DNA of 32,833 bases from CAYJRR01 sp964372275 [NCBI: uncultured bacterium]. GTDB taxonomy: Bacteria; CAYJRR01. The position numbers and the translations under genes are program-made. The notes beneath the pieces are model-generated. The model was not told where the DNA came from and did no database searches. It saw only the letters and a list, made by a program, of their open reading frames with translations. Every line of letters begins with the position of its first letter. The first letter of the stretch is position 1. Shown here one piece after another: positions 7,740 to 16,069 of the stretch. Location: NCBI GenBank assembly GCA_964372275.1, contig CAYJRR010000036.1:3557-36389 (forward strand), written 5' to 3'.

Positions 7740-9495
7740 CGAAAGACTCCTGGCCTTCGTTCTCCGCGGCGGCGGCCGCCGATCCGGCGGACAGGCTTCG
7801 GAAGTAGGACTGCACGGCCCCCCGGTACTCCGCCGGGATCTCTTCGGCGGCGGCCGCTTCGGCTTCGGCGGCCTTGGTGCTCGCGCGCACGACCTCCGCC
7901 GAGGCGGTGTCGTCGATCGCGTCCACGCCCCCGCTCATCCGCCGCACCACTTCGACGACCGCCAGCCGCCGGTCGAGCGTTCCGCCGAGGAACTGCCGGT
8001 CGCCGGAGGCCCCCGCGTCGATCGCGGCGGTCGTTCCGATCGGCGCCTCGCCGTCGCCGGCCCCTTCGCCCACCCCGGCGCCGACACCGCCGGCGGCGGT
8101 TCCGCCCGCCGCCGAGCCGCCCGCCGCGCTCGCGGTGGCGGCGCCGCCGTCGCGCGTCCGGCCGGCGTAGGCCGGTCCGCGTGTGGAGACGTCGCTCCCG
8201 GAAGCGCTGTGTCCGCCCCGGCGTTCCGCGAGTCCGGCCGGACTTTTGGGAAGGCCGCCGGTCGACGGACCGCCGCTCTTTTCGGAGAGCCGCGTCTCGA
8301 GCGCCTCCTCCAGCCCCTTCAACATCTCGGCCGCGAACTCCTTGAGGTAGGCATCGAACGACTCCTTGAGCGCGGAGGCGAGCTCCGACCCGAGGTCGGT
8401 CCGGTCCTTGAGGTAGTCGGACTTCATCTTCGCCGGATCGACCGCCGGCGCGGTGATCCCGCCTCCCGGCGCCGACCGCGGCGGCGCCATCGAAACCGAT
8501 CCCGCCGACGTCCCCAGTTCGTAGCGCGCGCCGCTGGCGCTGCTTCGCGCGTTGAACTCGGCCACCAGCGCGCGAAATCCCGAAGAGGCCATCTCCTCGG
8601 TGAAGGCCCGCTGCACCTCGCGCGCGACCGATCCGTCGGCGGTCGAGGAGACCACGTGGTCGAACCAGGCACGAGCGGAAGGATCGAGGATCGTCGAGCC
8701 GCGCGGCGCGATCGGCGTGGGTGTCGGCGCGGCGGCGATCGCGCCCTGGAGCGATCTCCCGCGGACCGCGGCGGCGGGACTCTCGCGCATCGCGCGCGCG
8801 AGCTCGCGCCAGATCCACGCCGCTTCTGGAAGCGCGGCCGTCGACTCGCCCGCCTCCCGCTCCGACGCCTCGATCGCCGCTTCGATCGACGGGCGCGTGG
8901 CGTCCGGCGCGCGGAACGGAGACCGCCACGCCCGCCCCTCGAGCGCCGCCGACGCGACCGGCGCGAGCAGCACGAGCGCCAGCGCCGACCGCAGCTCGTC
9001 CGGAACGGAGATCGGGAAGAGGTTCGGCAGACGCCGCCGGAGCGAATCGCCGGCGACGAGGGAGGACGCGTCGGCCACGGCCGCGCGCGCGAGCGGGTCG
9101 GACGAGCGCGACAGCTCGAACGCGGCGACGATCCGCCCGCGGGCTTCGAGCCGTCGATCGAGCTCGCGCGCGGCGGCGGCGCGGGTGGGGGCCCCGCGCC
9201 ACGCCCCGACGCCCGCCGCGACGGCGACCACCGCGGTCAACAGCAGGCCCGCCACGCCGAGCGCCCCGTCGGACGCGCCGAACGCGACGCCGAATCGGAG
9301 CGCGATCCAGGCGAAGGCGGCGACGGCGATCGCGGCGGGAACGGCCGAAAGCGCGCCGCGGATCCGCGCCCGCCGGCGAATCCGCGTGATCGCCCTGTCC
9401 AGAGTGGCTGAAATCGTCCGCTCCTGTCCCGGATTCCGCCGCAAGACCGGACAGGGGAGCAAACGACATGCCTCGGTGAAAGGCAACCGCCGCAT
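7729..9495 (-). CDS. DUF4175-like membrane protein, first gene of the MoxR operon
   Basis: About 588 residues if started at the ATG at 9495; the start is uncertain. The convincing protein begins near ATLDRAITRIRRRARIRG, so a shorter form is likely. Options are TTG at 9444, or even ATT at 9414, which is the only one with a good Shine-Dalgarno (CAGGAG six bases upstream). Two adjacent membrane segments (AVPAAIAVAAFAWIALRFGV and a LLLTAVVAVAAGVGAW segment) and a third (ALALVLLAPVASAAL) are followed by a long soluble region. It holds Ala/Glu-rich helices, a Gly/Ala/Thr-rich low-complexity stretch and a helical C-terminus (AEYRGAVQSYFRSLS). Basic RRRAR next to the first helix, large size and position upstream of moxR fit the DUF4175 proteins often found beside MoxR/DUF58/BatA sets. 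No catalytic motif seen. Confidence 0.7.
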   Translation of the reverse strand: MRRLPFTEACRLLPCPVLRRNPGQERTISATLDRAITRIRRRARIRGALSAVPAAIAVAAFAWIALRFGVAFGASDGALGVAGLLLTAVVAVAAGVGAWRGAPTRAAAARELDRRLEARGRIVAAFELSRSSDPLARAAVADASSLVAGDSLRRRLPNLFPISVPDELRSALALVLLAPVASAALEGRAWRSPFRAPDATRPSIEAAIEASEREAGESTAALPEAAWIWRELARAMRESPAAAVRGRSLQGAIAAAPTPTPIAPRGSTILDPSARAWFDHVVSSTADGSVAREVQRAFTEEMASSGFRALVAEFNARSSASGARYELGTSAGSVSMAPPRSAPGGGITAPAVDPAKMKSDYLKDRTDLGSELASALKESFDAYLKEFAAEMLKGLEEALETRLSEKSGGPSTGGLPKSPAGLAERRGGHSASGSDVSTRGPAYAGRTRDGGAATASAAGGSAAGGTAAGGVGAGVGEGAGDGEAPIGTTAAIDAGASGDRQFLGGTLDRRLAVVEVVRRMSGGVDAIDDTASAEVVRASTKAAEAEAAAAEEIPAEYRGAVQSYFRSLSAGSAAAAAENEGQESFDGR

Positions 9496-9684
9496 GCCGC
9501 TCGCGGCCCCGTGTAGCGATTTCTTGGCCGGGATCGCCGCGCCCCGTGAATCGGCGGACGTCCGGCCGCGAAGGGAACGCGACCGGACCGGAATTCCGAT
9601 GCGGACTCGGAGCGTTGCAGGACCCGGCGCCGATGCGTCCGGCGTGGCGCACCCCTTGCTGATTCGGTCGGAAGGGGGAACGCC

Positions 9685-11031
9685 ATGAACGGTCGGGTTC
9701 GTCGCGCGGTCGTCGCCATCGCCCTTTTCGGATTCACCGCCGGAGGGGCCGCTTGCGGAGAGTCGTCGGTCGGGACCTCCTCGCGTCCGTCGGACGACGG
9801 AGCCCCCTACGCGTCGGCGCTGGCGAGCGTCACCTCCGGGCTCGCGCCGCTGACCGTCGACTTCACCGGCGTGGCGGCCGATCCCACGACCGGCGGCGAC
9901 GACGGCGCGTTTTCGTTCGGGTGGACCTTCGGCGACGGCGAGGCGTCCGACCTCCAGAGCCCGACCCACGTCTACGAGCTCCCCGGCACCTACGTCGCCT
10001 CGTTCACCGTCGCAGACGACGACGGCGACAGCTCCACCAGCACCGTATCGATCTCGGTCGGATCGGCGGAGCAACCGGCGGTGACCGCCGCCGCCGACCG
10101 GACCACCGGGATCGCGCCGCTCGACGTGCAGTTCTCGGCGACCGTCGCCGGCGGCGACGCGCCGGTGCAGCTCACCTGGAGCTTCGGCGACGGCGAGTCG
10201 AGTGCGCAGGCCGCCGCCGCGCACACCTTCGGGATCCCCGGCGACTACGGCGTCACCGTCACCGCCGTCGACGCCAACGGCGACCTCGCCGAGGCGCGGA
10301 TCACGATCCAGGTGGCGGCGCCGCAGGTGGCGACCACCCCGGACTTGCTGCTCGTCAACGCCGGCTACACCCTCGACCGCTCCGCCGACGCCTACGAACC
10401 GAACGACGCCACCCCGTTCGCCCTGGGCAATCCGTTGGACGACGAGCAGCCGATCGTGCTGACCGGGAAGATCGACCGCACCGCGGTGCAGTACCACGTC
10501 GACGTGATCAACGCCGGCGCCGCGGCCGGCGCCTTCGACGTCGACCTCTACCCGGGGGCGGTGACGCCCCCGTCGGCGGCGACCGCCGGCGCGCAAAAGT
10601 CGGCGGTCCTCTCTCTGGCTTCGAACGGCACGCGGCGGGTCTACTTCTTCCTCGACGACGTCACGCCGGGGATCGCGCACCGCGCCTACCTGCGCGTCGA
10701 CCGGACGAACACCGTCGGCGAGATCGACGAGCAGAACAACCTCTCGGCCCCCGTCGAGCTGGTGGCGCCGGCCGACGAGGACTGGTTCTCCGTCGACCTG
10801 ATTGCCGGGCAGACGCTTCGACTCGATCTCGATCAGCTCCCGTTCGACTACGACCTCGAGCTCTACACCGACGCCAAGCAGCTCCTCGCCTCTTCGCTGC
10901 GCGGCGGCACGAGCCCCGAGTCGATCGAGCGAACGGTCTCCATCACCGCGCGGTATCGCGTCCGCGTCTTCGGCTACGCCGGCGCCCGCAGCGCCACCCA
11001 GCCCTACCGGCTCCGCGTCACCAGCCACTGA
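9685..11031 (+). CDS. Lipoprotein with two PKD domains, CARDB-like insert and PPC domain
   Basis: 448 residues. The ATG at 9685 has the ribosome site AGGGGG seven bases upstream. The signal peptide ends in AGGAAC, so Cys24 is the probable lipidated residue (a weak lipobox). Two PKD domains (about 43-126 and 132-211) each carry the FGDGE turn. A DAYEPND motif (236-241) typical of the start of a bacterial pre-peptidase C-terminal (PPC) domain follows. Then comes a CARDB-like Ig domain ending VDRTNTVGEIDEQNN, and then the rest of PPC: DEDWF (364-368), LDQLPFDYDLELY and YRVRVFGYAGA. PKD and PPC domains bind surfaces or sugars or assist secretion; there is no enzyme domain. It is a clear paralogue of the 530-residue protein at 20572-22164, with one PKD fewer. 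Probably surface-exposed. Confidence 0.9.
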   Translation: MNGRVRRAVVAIALFGFTAGGAACGESSVGTSSRPSDDGAPYASALASVTSGLAPLTVDFTGVAADPTTGGDDGAFSFGWTFGDGEASDLQSPTHVYELPGTYVASFTVADDDGDSSTSTVSISVGSAEQPAVTAAADRTTGIAPLDVQFSATVAGGDAPVQLTWSFGDGESSAQAAAAHTFGIPGDYGVTVTAVDANGDLAEARITIQVAAPQVATTPDLLLVNAGYTLDRSADAYEPNDATPFALGNPLDDEQPIVLTGKIDRTAVQYHVDVINAGAAAGAFDVDLYPGAVTPPSAATAGAQKSAVLSLASNGTRRVYFFLDDVTPGIAHRAYLRVDRTNTVGEIDEQNNLSAPVELVAPADEDWFSVDLIAGQTLRLDLDQLPFDYDLELYTDAKQLLASSLRGGTSPESIERTVSITARYRVRVFGYAGARSATQPYRLRVTSH

Positions 11032-11078
11032 TCGGTCTCTCCCTCGGATCCCGAACCGCGGGCGGTGGGGGTCCGGCT

Positions 11079-11100
11079 GGACGCGCAGGGATGCGCGTCC
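11079..11100. other. Perfect 8-bp hairpin between two secreted-protein genes
   Basis: GGACGCGC (11079-11086) pairs fully with GCGCGTCC (11093-11100) across a six-base loop, 47 bases after the PKD/PPC lipoprotein stop. No T-run follows, so it could be a GC-type terminator or an mRNA processing/stability structure. It is the only notable structure in the 109-base gap. Confidence 0.45.
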
Positions 11101-11140
11101 ATGTCGGGACCGCCATTCCAACCTTTCCGAGGGAGACGCC

Positions 11141-11809
11141 ATGAGACCGATCGCCGCAGTCGTTGCGCTGTTCGCCGCCGCCCCCGCCATCGCCGCCGAC
11201 CGCATGCCCGGCCATCCGCCGGTCATCACCGATCTTTCGTCGGTCGACGTCCAGCTCGCCGACTGGCCCGAGTCGTCGCGCAAGGCCGCCCGCAAGATGG
11301 TGGAGAAGTACGGAGCGCCGCAGGAGGCGACGTCCAGCCTCCTCCTCTGGCGCCAGACCGGCCCGTGGAAGCGGACGATCGTCTACAAGGAGGAGGTCGC
11401 GCACGACTTTCCGATGCCGCACGTCGACGTCATCCAGCAGTACATCGACTTCCGGGTGCCGGTGGAGAAGTTCGACGAGCTGGCCCGCTTCGACGGCAGC
11501 GTGATCGCCGACCGCACCAAGGGTGAGATCTCCGCCCGGTGCAACAGCGAGGAGGGGAACATCCTGGCGATCAATCTCGCCAAGGAGATCCTCGACGGGA
11601 AGCGGTCGGTCGACGGAGCCCGCACCGCGATGCACGAAGCCGTGATGAAGCTCACCGCCGGCACCCCGCCGGCGATCGCGCAGACGTTCCAGTTCAACGT
11701 CGCCCGTGGGGGAACGGCCGACCGTGACAAGTCGGTGATGGGGGAGATGAAGAAGGTGCGCGGCGAGGAAAAGGGGAAGGAGGAGGAGAAGGAGCACCAC
11801 CGCCGCTAG
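11141..11809 (+). CDS. Conserved secreted protein of unknown function
   Basis: 222 residues. ATG at 11141 with GAGGGAG upstream. The signal peptide (MRPIAAVVALFAAAPAIAA) has a good Ala-x-Ala cleavage site before Asp-Arg-Met. The mature protein carries a block I recognise from unnamed periplasmic proteins in many proteobacteria: LADWPESSRKAARKMVEKYG, then LLLWRQTGPWKRTIVYKEEV, then HDFPMPHVDVIQQYIDFRVP, and later CNSEEGNILAINLAKEI. The single Cys is in that last motif. The tail is highly charged (KGKEEEKEHHRR). No catalytic motif or function is known to me. It stands alone, between a lipoprotein gene and a convergent M48 peptidase gene. Confidence 0.88.
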   Translation: MRPIAAVVALFAAAPAIAADRMPGHPPVITDLSSVDVQLADWPESSRKAARKMVEKYGAPQEATSSLLLWRQTGPWKRTIVYKEEVAHDFPMPHVDVIQQYIDFRVPVEKFDELARFDGSVIADRTKGEISARCNSEEGNILAINLAKEILDGKRSVDGARTAMHEAVMKLTAGTPPAIAQTFQFNVARGGTADRDKSVMGEMKKVRGEEKGKEEEKEHHRR

Positions 11810-11822
11810 CGAACCGGTCCGG

Positions 11823-11836
11823 GCCCGCGCGCGGGC
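11823..11836. terminator. Possible bidirectional GC palindrome terminator
   Basis: GCCCGCGCGCGGGC is a perfect 14-base palindrome lying in the 35-base gap between two convergent genes (stops at 11809 and 11845). No T-run is present and such words arise by chance in this GC-rich DNA, so the call rests mainly on position. Confidence 0.3.
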
Positions 11837-11844
11837 GGGCCGCA

Positions 11845-12726
11845 TCACTCCCGGCCGCGGACGGCGGCGCGCTCGAGGCGGTCCCGGACGACGGCGTGCC
11901 GCTCCGCGCCACGCTCGCCGGCGACGGCTCCGGCGCGGCGGATCGCGCGCTCGACGGCGGCGATCCGGTCCGCGGTCGACGGGTGGGTCGAGAGCCACGC
12001 GACCGCCTTCGGCCCTTGCCGCTCGGACCCCCGCAGGATCCGGAAGAAGTCGACGATCCCGCGCGGATCGTAGCCGGCGTCGGCGGTGAAGCGGACCGCC
12101 GCCTCGTCCGCCTCGCGCTCCTGCTCGCGGCTGTGCGCGAGCAGGAGCCCGGTGGCGGCGATGCGACCGGCGAGCGTCTCGAGGAGCCTGGGGTTCTTCC
12201 CCAGGGCGAGCGAGAGGATCGCCTGCAGGCCGTAGGCGTCGACCAGTTGCCGCGCGGCGTGGCGGCGCACCACGTGACCGGCTTCGTGCGCCAAGACGCC
12301 GGCGACCTGCGCCTCGTCCTCCGCCACGAGCAGCAAGCCGGAGTGCACGTAGAGGTGTCCGCCCGGGGTGGCGAAGGCGTTGACGGTCCGAGCGTCGTCG
12401 ATCACGTGCACGTGCAGCGCCGCCCCCGGCCGCTCGCGCCCGGCGGGGCCGAAGACGCGCGCCGCGATCCCCTCGACGTAGCGGACGACGACCGGATCCT
12501 CGAGCGGGCGCACGCCGCGCCGCGCCAGCTCCGCCTTCACCTCCTCGCCGATCCGCGCCTCGTCGCGGTCGCTGATGACGGCCCGCGCAATCGCCGTCTC
12601 GGCGCGGGCGCGCTGTCTCGGCGTGCAGCCCGACGCGCCGGAAAGCGCCGCGGCTCCGGCGGCCACGAGGACGAGAGACAACGACCGGCGGCGGCGCCGC
12701 CCGGCGAAGGCCCGATGCGCTGGCAT
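11845..12726 (-). CDS. M48-family metallopeptidase lipoprotein
   Basis: 293 residues from ATG 12726, with AAGGG eight bases upstream. The N-terminus is very basic (RRRRR), then hydrophobic, and ends GASGC, so Cys34 is a likely lipid anchor. The zinc-binding HEAGH motif is at 147-151, and the downstream EREAD motif (203-207) supplies the third zinc ligand. Other M48 marks are NAFATPGGHLYVHSGLL (116-132) before the active-site helix and a late WLSTHPSTADRI segment. This matches periplasmic BepA/LoiP-like proteases, which degrade misfolded outer-membrane proteins; that role is inferred from the family. It is convergent with the conserved secreted protein and divergent from ku. Confidence 0.93.
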   Translation of the reverse strand: MPAHRAFAGRRRRRSLSLVLVAAGAAALSGASGCTPRQRARAETAIARAVISDRDEARIGEEVKAELARRGVRPLEDPVVVRYVEGIAARVFGPAGRERPGAALHVHVIDDARTVNAFATPGGHLYVHSGLLLVAEDEAQVAGVLAHEAGHVVRRHAARQLVDAYGLQAILSLALGKNPRLLETLAGRIAATGLLLAHSREQEREADEAAVRFTADAGYDPRGIVDFFRILRGSERQGPKAVAWLSTHPSTADRIAAVERAIRRAGAVAGERGAERHAVVRDRLERAAVRGRE

Positions 12727-12820
12727 GGGTCACCCTTGCCGATCCGGCCGCCGGAATCGATCGCGCGCGCCTTGCGCTTCCCAACCTCCATGTCCACGCG
12801 CAGAAGCCGGGAGGTCCCGC

Positions 12821-13687
12821 GTGGCCCGATCGATCTGGGCCGGCTCGATCGGCTTCGGGCTGGTGAACATCCCGGTCCGGCTGTTCACCGCCGTCGCCCA
12901 CAAGGAGGTGCGCTTCCACCTGCTCCACGGGAAGGACGGCGCGCGGATCCACCAGCGCCGCGTCTGCTCCGCCGAAGGGGAGGAGGTTCCCTGGGAGGAG
13001 ACGGTGAAGGGGTACGAGATCTCGCGGAACCGCTACGTGCCGGTCACCCGCGAGGAGCTCGAGGCGCTCGACCCCCGGAAGTCCCGCACCATCGAGATCG
13101 TCGACTTCGTCGACGAAGCGCAGATCGATCCCGTCTTCTACGAGAACACCTACTACCTGATGCCCGATCGCGGCGCCGCCAAGCCCTACGCGCTGCTGCG
13201 TGAGGCGATGCGGCGCAGCGGACGGGTGGCGATCGCGCGGATGGTGCTGCGCACCCGAGAGAGCCTGTGCGCGCTTCGCGTCCGCGAAGGGGCGCTGGCG
13301 ATCTCCACCCTGAACTACGCCGACGAGATCGTCGATCCGCGGTCGATCGAGCCGGTCCCCGGCGAGGAGGGGGCCCCGTCGGCGCGGGAGGTGAAGATGG
13401 CGGAGGAGCTGGTCGCATCGCTCTCCACCGAGTGGGAGCCGGCGCGCTACCGCGACGAGTACCGGGAGCGGGTGTTGGAGCTGCTGGACCGGAAGGCCGA
13501 AGGGAAGGAGATCGTCGCGCCCCCCGCGGAGGAGCCGCGCGCCGAGGTGGTGAACCTCGCCGACGCGCTCCGCAAGAGCCTCGCCGCGGCCCGCGGCCGG
13601 CCGAAGCCGGCCGCCCCGGCCCGTGGCGATCGGAGGCGTGCGCCCTCGCGGGCCGCCCACGAGTCGCGGGAGAAGCGGGGCGCGTGA
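12821..13687 (+). CDS. ku: Ku protein (bacterial non-homologous end joining)
   Basis: 288 residues from a GTG at 12821 preceded by GGGAGG; bacterial Ku is usually 260-300 residues. The start ARSIWAGSIGFGLVNIPVRLFTA is the hallmark of bacterial Ku, followed by VRFHLLHGKDGARIHQRRVC, the YEISRNRYVPVTREELEAL block and ENTYYLMPD. The homodimer threads onto broken DNA ends and recruits LigD-type enzymes. The C-terminus beyond about residue 245 is rich in Arg, Ala and Pro, like the basic tails that add DNA affinity in some Ku proteins. The stop overlaps the GTG of the LigD-type polymerase gene by four bases, so both are made together. The 94-base gap to the divergent M48 gene must hold the promoter; no clear -35/-10 pair was found. 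Confidence 0.97.
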   Translation: MARSIWAGSIGFGLVNIPVRLFTAVAHKEVRFHLLHGKDGARIHQRRVCSAEGEEVPWEETVKGYEISRNRYVPVTREELEALDPRKSRTIEIVDFVDEAQIDPVFYENTYYLMPDRGAAKPYALLREAMRRSGRVAIARMVLRTRESLCALRVREGALAISTLNYADEIVDPRSIEPVPGEEGAPSAREVKMAEELVASLSTEWEPARYRDEYRERVLELLDRKAEGKEIVAPPAEEPRAEVVNLADALRKSLAAARGRPKPAAPARGDRRRAPSRAAHESREKRGA

Positions 13688-14583
13688 CGGTCGAGGTCGC
13701 GGTCGAGGGGCGCAGTTTGAGCCTCTCCAATCTGGACAAGGTGCTCTACCCGCTCGACCGGTTCACCAAGGCCGACGTGATCGACTACTACGTGCGGGTC
13801 TCGCCGGTCCTGCTTCCCCACCTGCGGGGGCGGCCGATCACCACCCGAGTCTTCCCGGAAGGGGTGCGGGGACTGTCGTTCTTCGAGAAGAACTGCCCGG
13901 CGTGGCGCCCCGACTGGGTTCGGACCGAGCCGGTCTGGAGCGAAAGCGGTCGACGAACGATTTCGTTCTGCCTGATCGACGACCTGCCGACCCTGGTCTG
14001 GGCGGCGAACCTGGCGAAGCTCGAGCTGCACCCGTCGCTCTCGGTCGTTCCGCGCCTCGACCGCCCGACGGTCGTGGTCTTCGACCTCGATCCGGGCCTC
14101 CCGGCCGGTCTGGTGGAGTGTGCGCGGGTGGCGCTCCTCGTGCGCCTCACCCTCGACGGTCTCGGTCTCGCGTCGTTCCCGAAGACGACCGGCTCGAAAG
14201 GGCTCCAGGTCTACGTCCCGCTCCACACCGAGGTCGACTACGGACGCACCAAGTCGTTCGCCCGCGCGATAGCCGTTGGGCTGGAGGCGACGGAGCCGCG
14301 GCTCGTCGTCTCGAGGATGGCCAAGTCGCTCCGCGCCGGAAAGGTGTTCGTCGACTGGAGCCAGAACGACGCGCACAAGACGACCGTCGCCGTCTATTCC
14401 CTGCGCGCGAGGGAACGCCCGACCGCCTCGACGCCGGTGACCTGGGAGGAAGTGGAGCGCTGCGCCCGCCGACGCGACCCGCGCGCGCTCGAGTTCACCG
14501 CGGCCGAGACGCTCTCCCGCGTCGAGCGCCACGGCGATCTGTTCGCCCCGGTGCTCTCCCTCCGCCAGCGCCTGCCCCGGTAG
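13684..14583 (+). CDS. Stand-alone LigD-type polymerase (PolDom, archaeo-eukaryotic primase fold)
   Basis: 299 residues from a GTG at 13684 that overlaps the ku stop (GTGA). The length equals one LigD polymerase domain. The N-terminus LSLSNLDKVLYPLDRFTKADVIDYY is characteristic. Catalytic metal ligands are visible as DLD (Asp134, Asp136) in VVVFDLDPG and Asp224 in VFVDWSQN. TTGSKGLQVYVPLH (168-181) is the nucleotide-binding motif of the family. The enzyme adds ribo- or deoxyribonucleotides to fill gaps during Ku-guided end joining. There is no ligase or phosphoesterase domain in this protein; a ligase lies at 17719-18729 on the opposite strand. The gene ends 31 bases before the convergent DUF1552 stop, with no obvious terminator. 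Confidence 0.95.
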   Translation: MTVEVAVEGRSLSLSNLDKVLYPLDRFTKADVIDYYVRVSPVLLPHLRGRPITTRVFPEGVRGLSFFEKNCPAWRPDWVRTEPVWSESGRRTISFCLIDDLPTLVWAANLAKLELHPSLSVVPRLDRPTVVVFDLDPGLPAGLVECARVALLVRLTLDGLGLASFPKTTGSKGLQVYVPLHTEVDYGRTKSFARAIAVGLEATEPRLVVSRMAKSLRAGKVFVDWSQNDAHKTTVAVYSLRARERPTASTPVTWEEVERCARRRDPRALEFTAAETLSRVERHGDLFAPVLSLRQRLPR

Positions 14584-14614
14584 TCCGTGCGTTCGAGCCC
14601 GCGCGCCCGGCGCC

Positions 14615-16069
14615 TCAGCGCAGCTCCGGCAACGTCCCCTGCACCTCTCCCAGCGCGGCGGTCGGCACCCCGACCGCGTCCATCGCCGTCGCCAGCACCT
14701 GCGCGGGATGGCGGCCGGGGGCGACGACGTGGCGGCCGGGCTTCAAGCCCCCGACGCGACCGGCGAGCAGGCAGGCCATGTTCTCGGTGGAGTGCGCGCT
14801 GAACGTCTTCCCCGACGACGGATCGCGGCCGTGGCCCCCTTCGTGGAGGAAGACGATCGCCGTACGGTGGAGCAGGTTCCCCCCCTCCTCCGGCGTGTCG
14901 CGGAGCTTCGCCACCAGGTAGGCGAAGTGTTTCATGTGCCATGCGATCCCCTTCGAGACTCCGGCCGTCCCGTGGGACGAATGGCCGATCTCGTGCAGGT
15001 CGTAGGGGATGCCGGTCAGCGGATGCATGTTCATGTGCGACTGCGCCATCGTGAACTGCAGCGACGCAACCCGCGTCGAATCGCAGACGAAGGCGTGGTG
15101 GATCAGATCACAGAAGGCGCGGGCGCGGGTCTCCTCGTCCGAGTAGCCGGCGTTCACGTCGAAACCGGAGCCTCCGTTCGAGCTCTGGCCCCCGCCGATC
15201 GGCGGGTCCTCCCCCGGGTCGACCGGCGCCTGGCAGGCGCCGCCGGCCTCGGGCGCGATCGCCTCCACCCGGCGCTCGAGATCGCGCACCTCGTCGAGGT
15301 GCCGGGAGAGCCGCGCGCGGTCGGCGCCCCCCAGCTTCGCCACCAGCCGCTCGGTGTCGGCGGCCACCCGATCGAGGACGCTCTTGCGCTGGCGCAACAG
15401 GAACGCGCGGCGCGCCGCCTCGTCCGGGTCGGGCGGGATCCAGCCGGCGGAGAGCGCCTGGAACGCCGCGCGCGGCGAGACGGTGGCCGGGATCCCCGAA
15501 AGCAGGCCGTCGGCGTTCCGCCGGTAGGAGATCATCTCCCGCCCGCTGGGGGAGCCGACGTTGAGATACCACGAGGCCTGGACGCGATAGACCAGCGACT
15601 TGAAGGTGGTGCCGCCGCCGATCGCGTCGGCGACGATCTGGTCGGAGGTCGGTCCGTTGACCGGCTTCGATCCGGATCGCACCCCCGACAGCAACGGCGA
15701 GAGCGACGCGATGTGGAACGAGTCGCTGCGGCCGCCCGCGGGGATCGATCCGCCGTTGGCGGTCGGGATCTCCAGCCCCGAGACGACGGTGATCTCGTCC
15801 TTCACGTTGCCGTGGTTCGCCAGCGGCGCCAGCGCCGCCTTGAGGTCGTAGCCGGGTCCGACGACGTCTGGGACGTAGAGGTTGTGGACCGGGTCGTCAT
15901 CGCCGCCGAGCGACTGGCCGCCGAAGCAGACGAGGAAGCGGTTCGGGGGGGACGCCGAGGCGGCACGCGCGCGTCGCACCGACCCGGTCATCGCCTCCAG
16001 GAACGGCAGGCCGAGGATCGTGCCGCCGATCCCGCGGAGGACGGCGCGACGAGGCAGCGTGAACCTCAT
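14615..16069 (-). CDS. DUF1552 protein with Tat-type signal
   Basis: 484 residues from ATG 16069, overlapping the upstream DUF1592 stop by four bases (ATGA). The N-terminus MRFTLPRRAVLRGIGGTILGLPFLEAM has the twin-arginine and hydrophobic core of a Tat signal, typical of this family. Other family marks are FLVCFGGQSLG, DEITVVSGLE, the FHIASLSPLLSG block, SDQIVADAIGGGT, SSHGTAG, and LHEGGHGRDPSSGKTFSAHS near the end. DUF1552 proteins are abundant in Planctomycetota and Myxococcota and are nearly always encoded next to DUF1592/DUF1588 proteins. The pair is assumed to work together in the periplasm, possibly in redox or polymer metabolism, but the reaction is not established. Confidence 0.92.
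   Translation of the reverse strand: MRFTLPRRAVLRGIGGTILGLPFLEAMTGSVRRARAASASPPNRFLVCFGGQSLGGDDDPVHNLYVPDVVGPGYDLKAALAPLANHGNVKDEITVVSGLEIPTANGGSIPAGGRSDSFHIASLSPLLSGVRSGSKPVNGPTSDQIVADAIGGGTTFKSLVYRVQASWYLNVGSPSGREMISYRRNADGLLSGIPATVSPRAAFQALSAGWIPPDPDEAARRAFLLRQRKSVLDRVAADTERLVAKLGGADRARLSRHLDEVRDLERRVEAIAPEAGGACQAPVDPGEDPPIGGGQSSNGGSGFDVNAGYSDEETRARAFCDLIHHAFVCDSTRVASLQFTMAQSHMNMHPLTGIPYDLHEIGHSSHGTAGVSKGIAWHMKHFAYLVAKLRDTPEEGGNLLHRTAIVFLHEGGHGRDPSSGKTFSAHSTENMACLLAGRVGGLKPGRHVVAPGRHPAQVLATAMDAVGVPTAALGEVQGTLPELR

Noticed and set aside
9496-11295. Extension of the DUF4175-like gene through the PKD lipoprotein region
   Set aside because: The extra sequence is the antisense of a clear PKD/PPC gene and shows no family features.
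13044-14532. Minus-strand open frames opposite ku and the polymerase
   Set aside because: The translation is Arg-rich without domains, while the plus strand encodes clear Ku and PolDom motifs.
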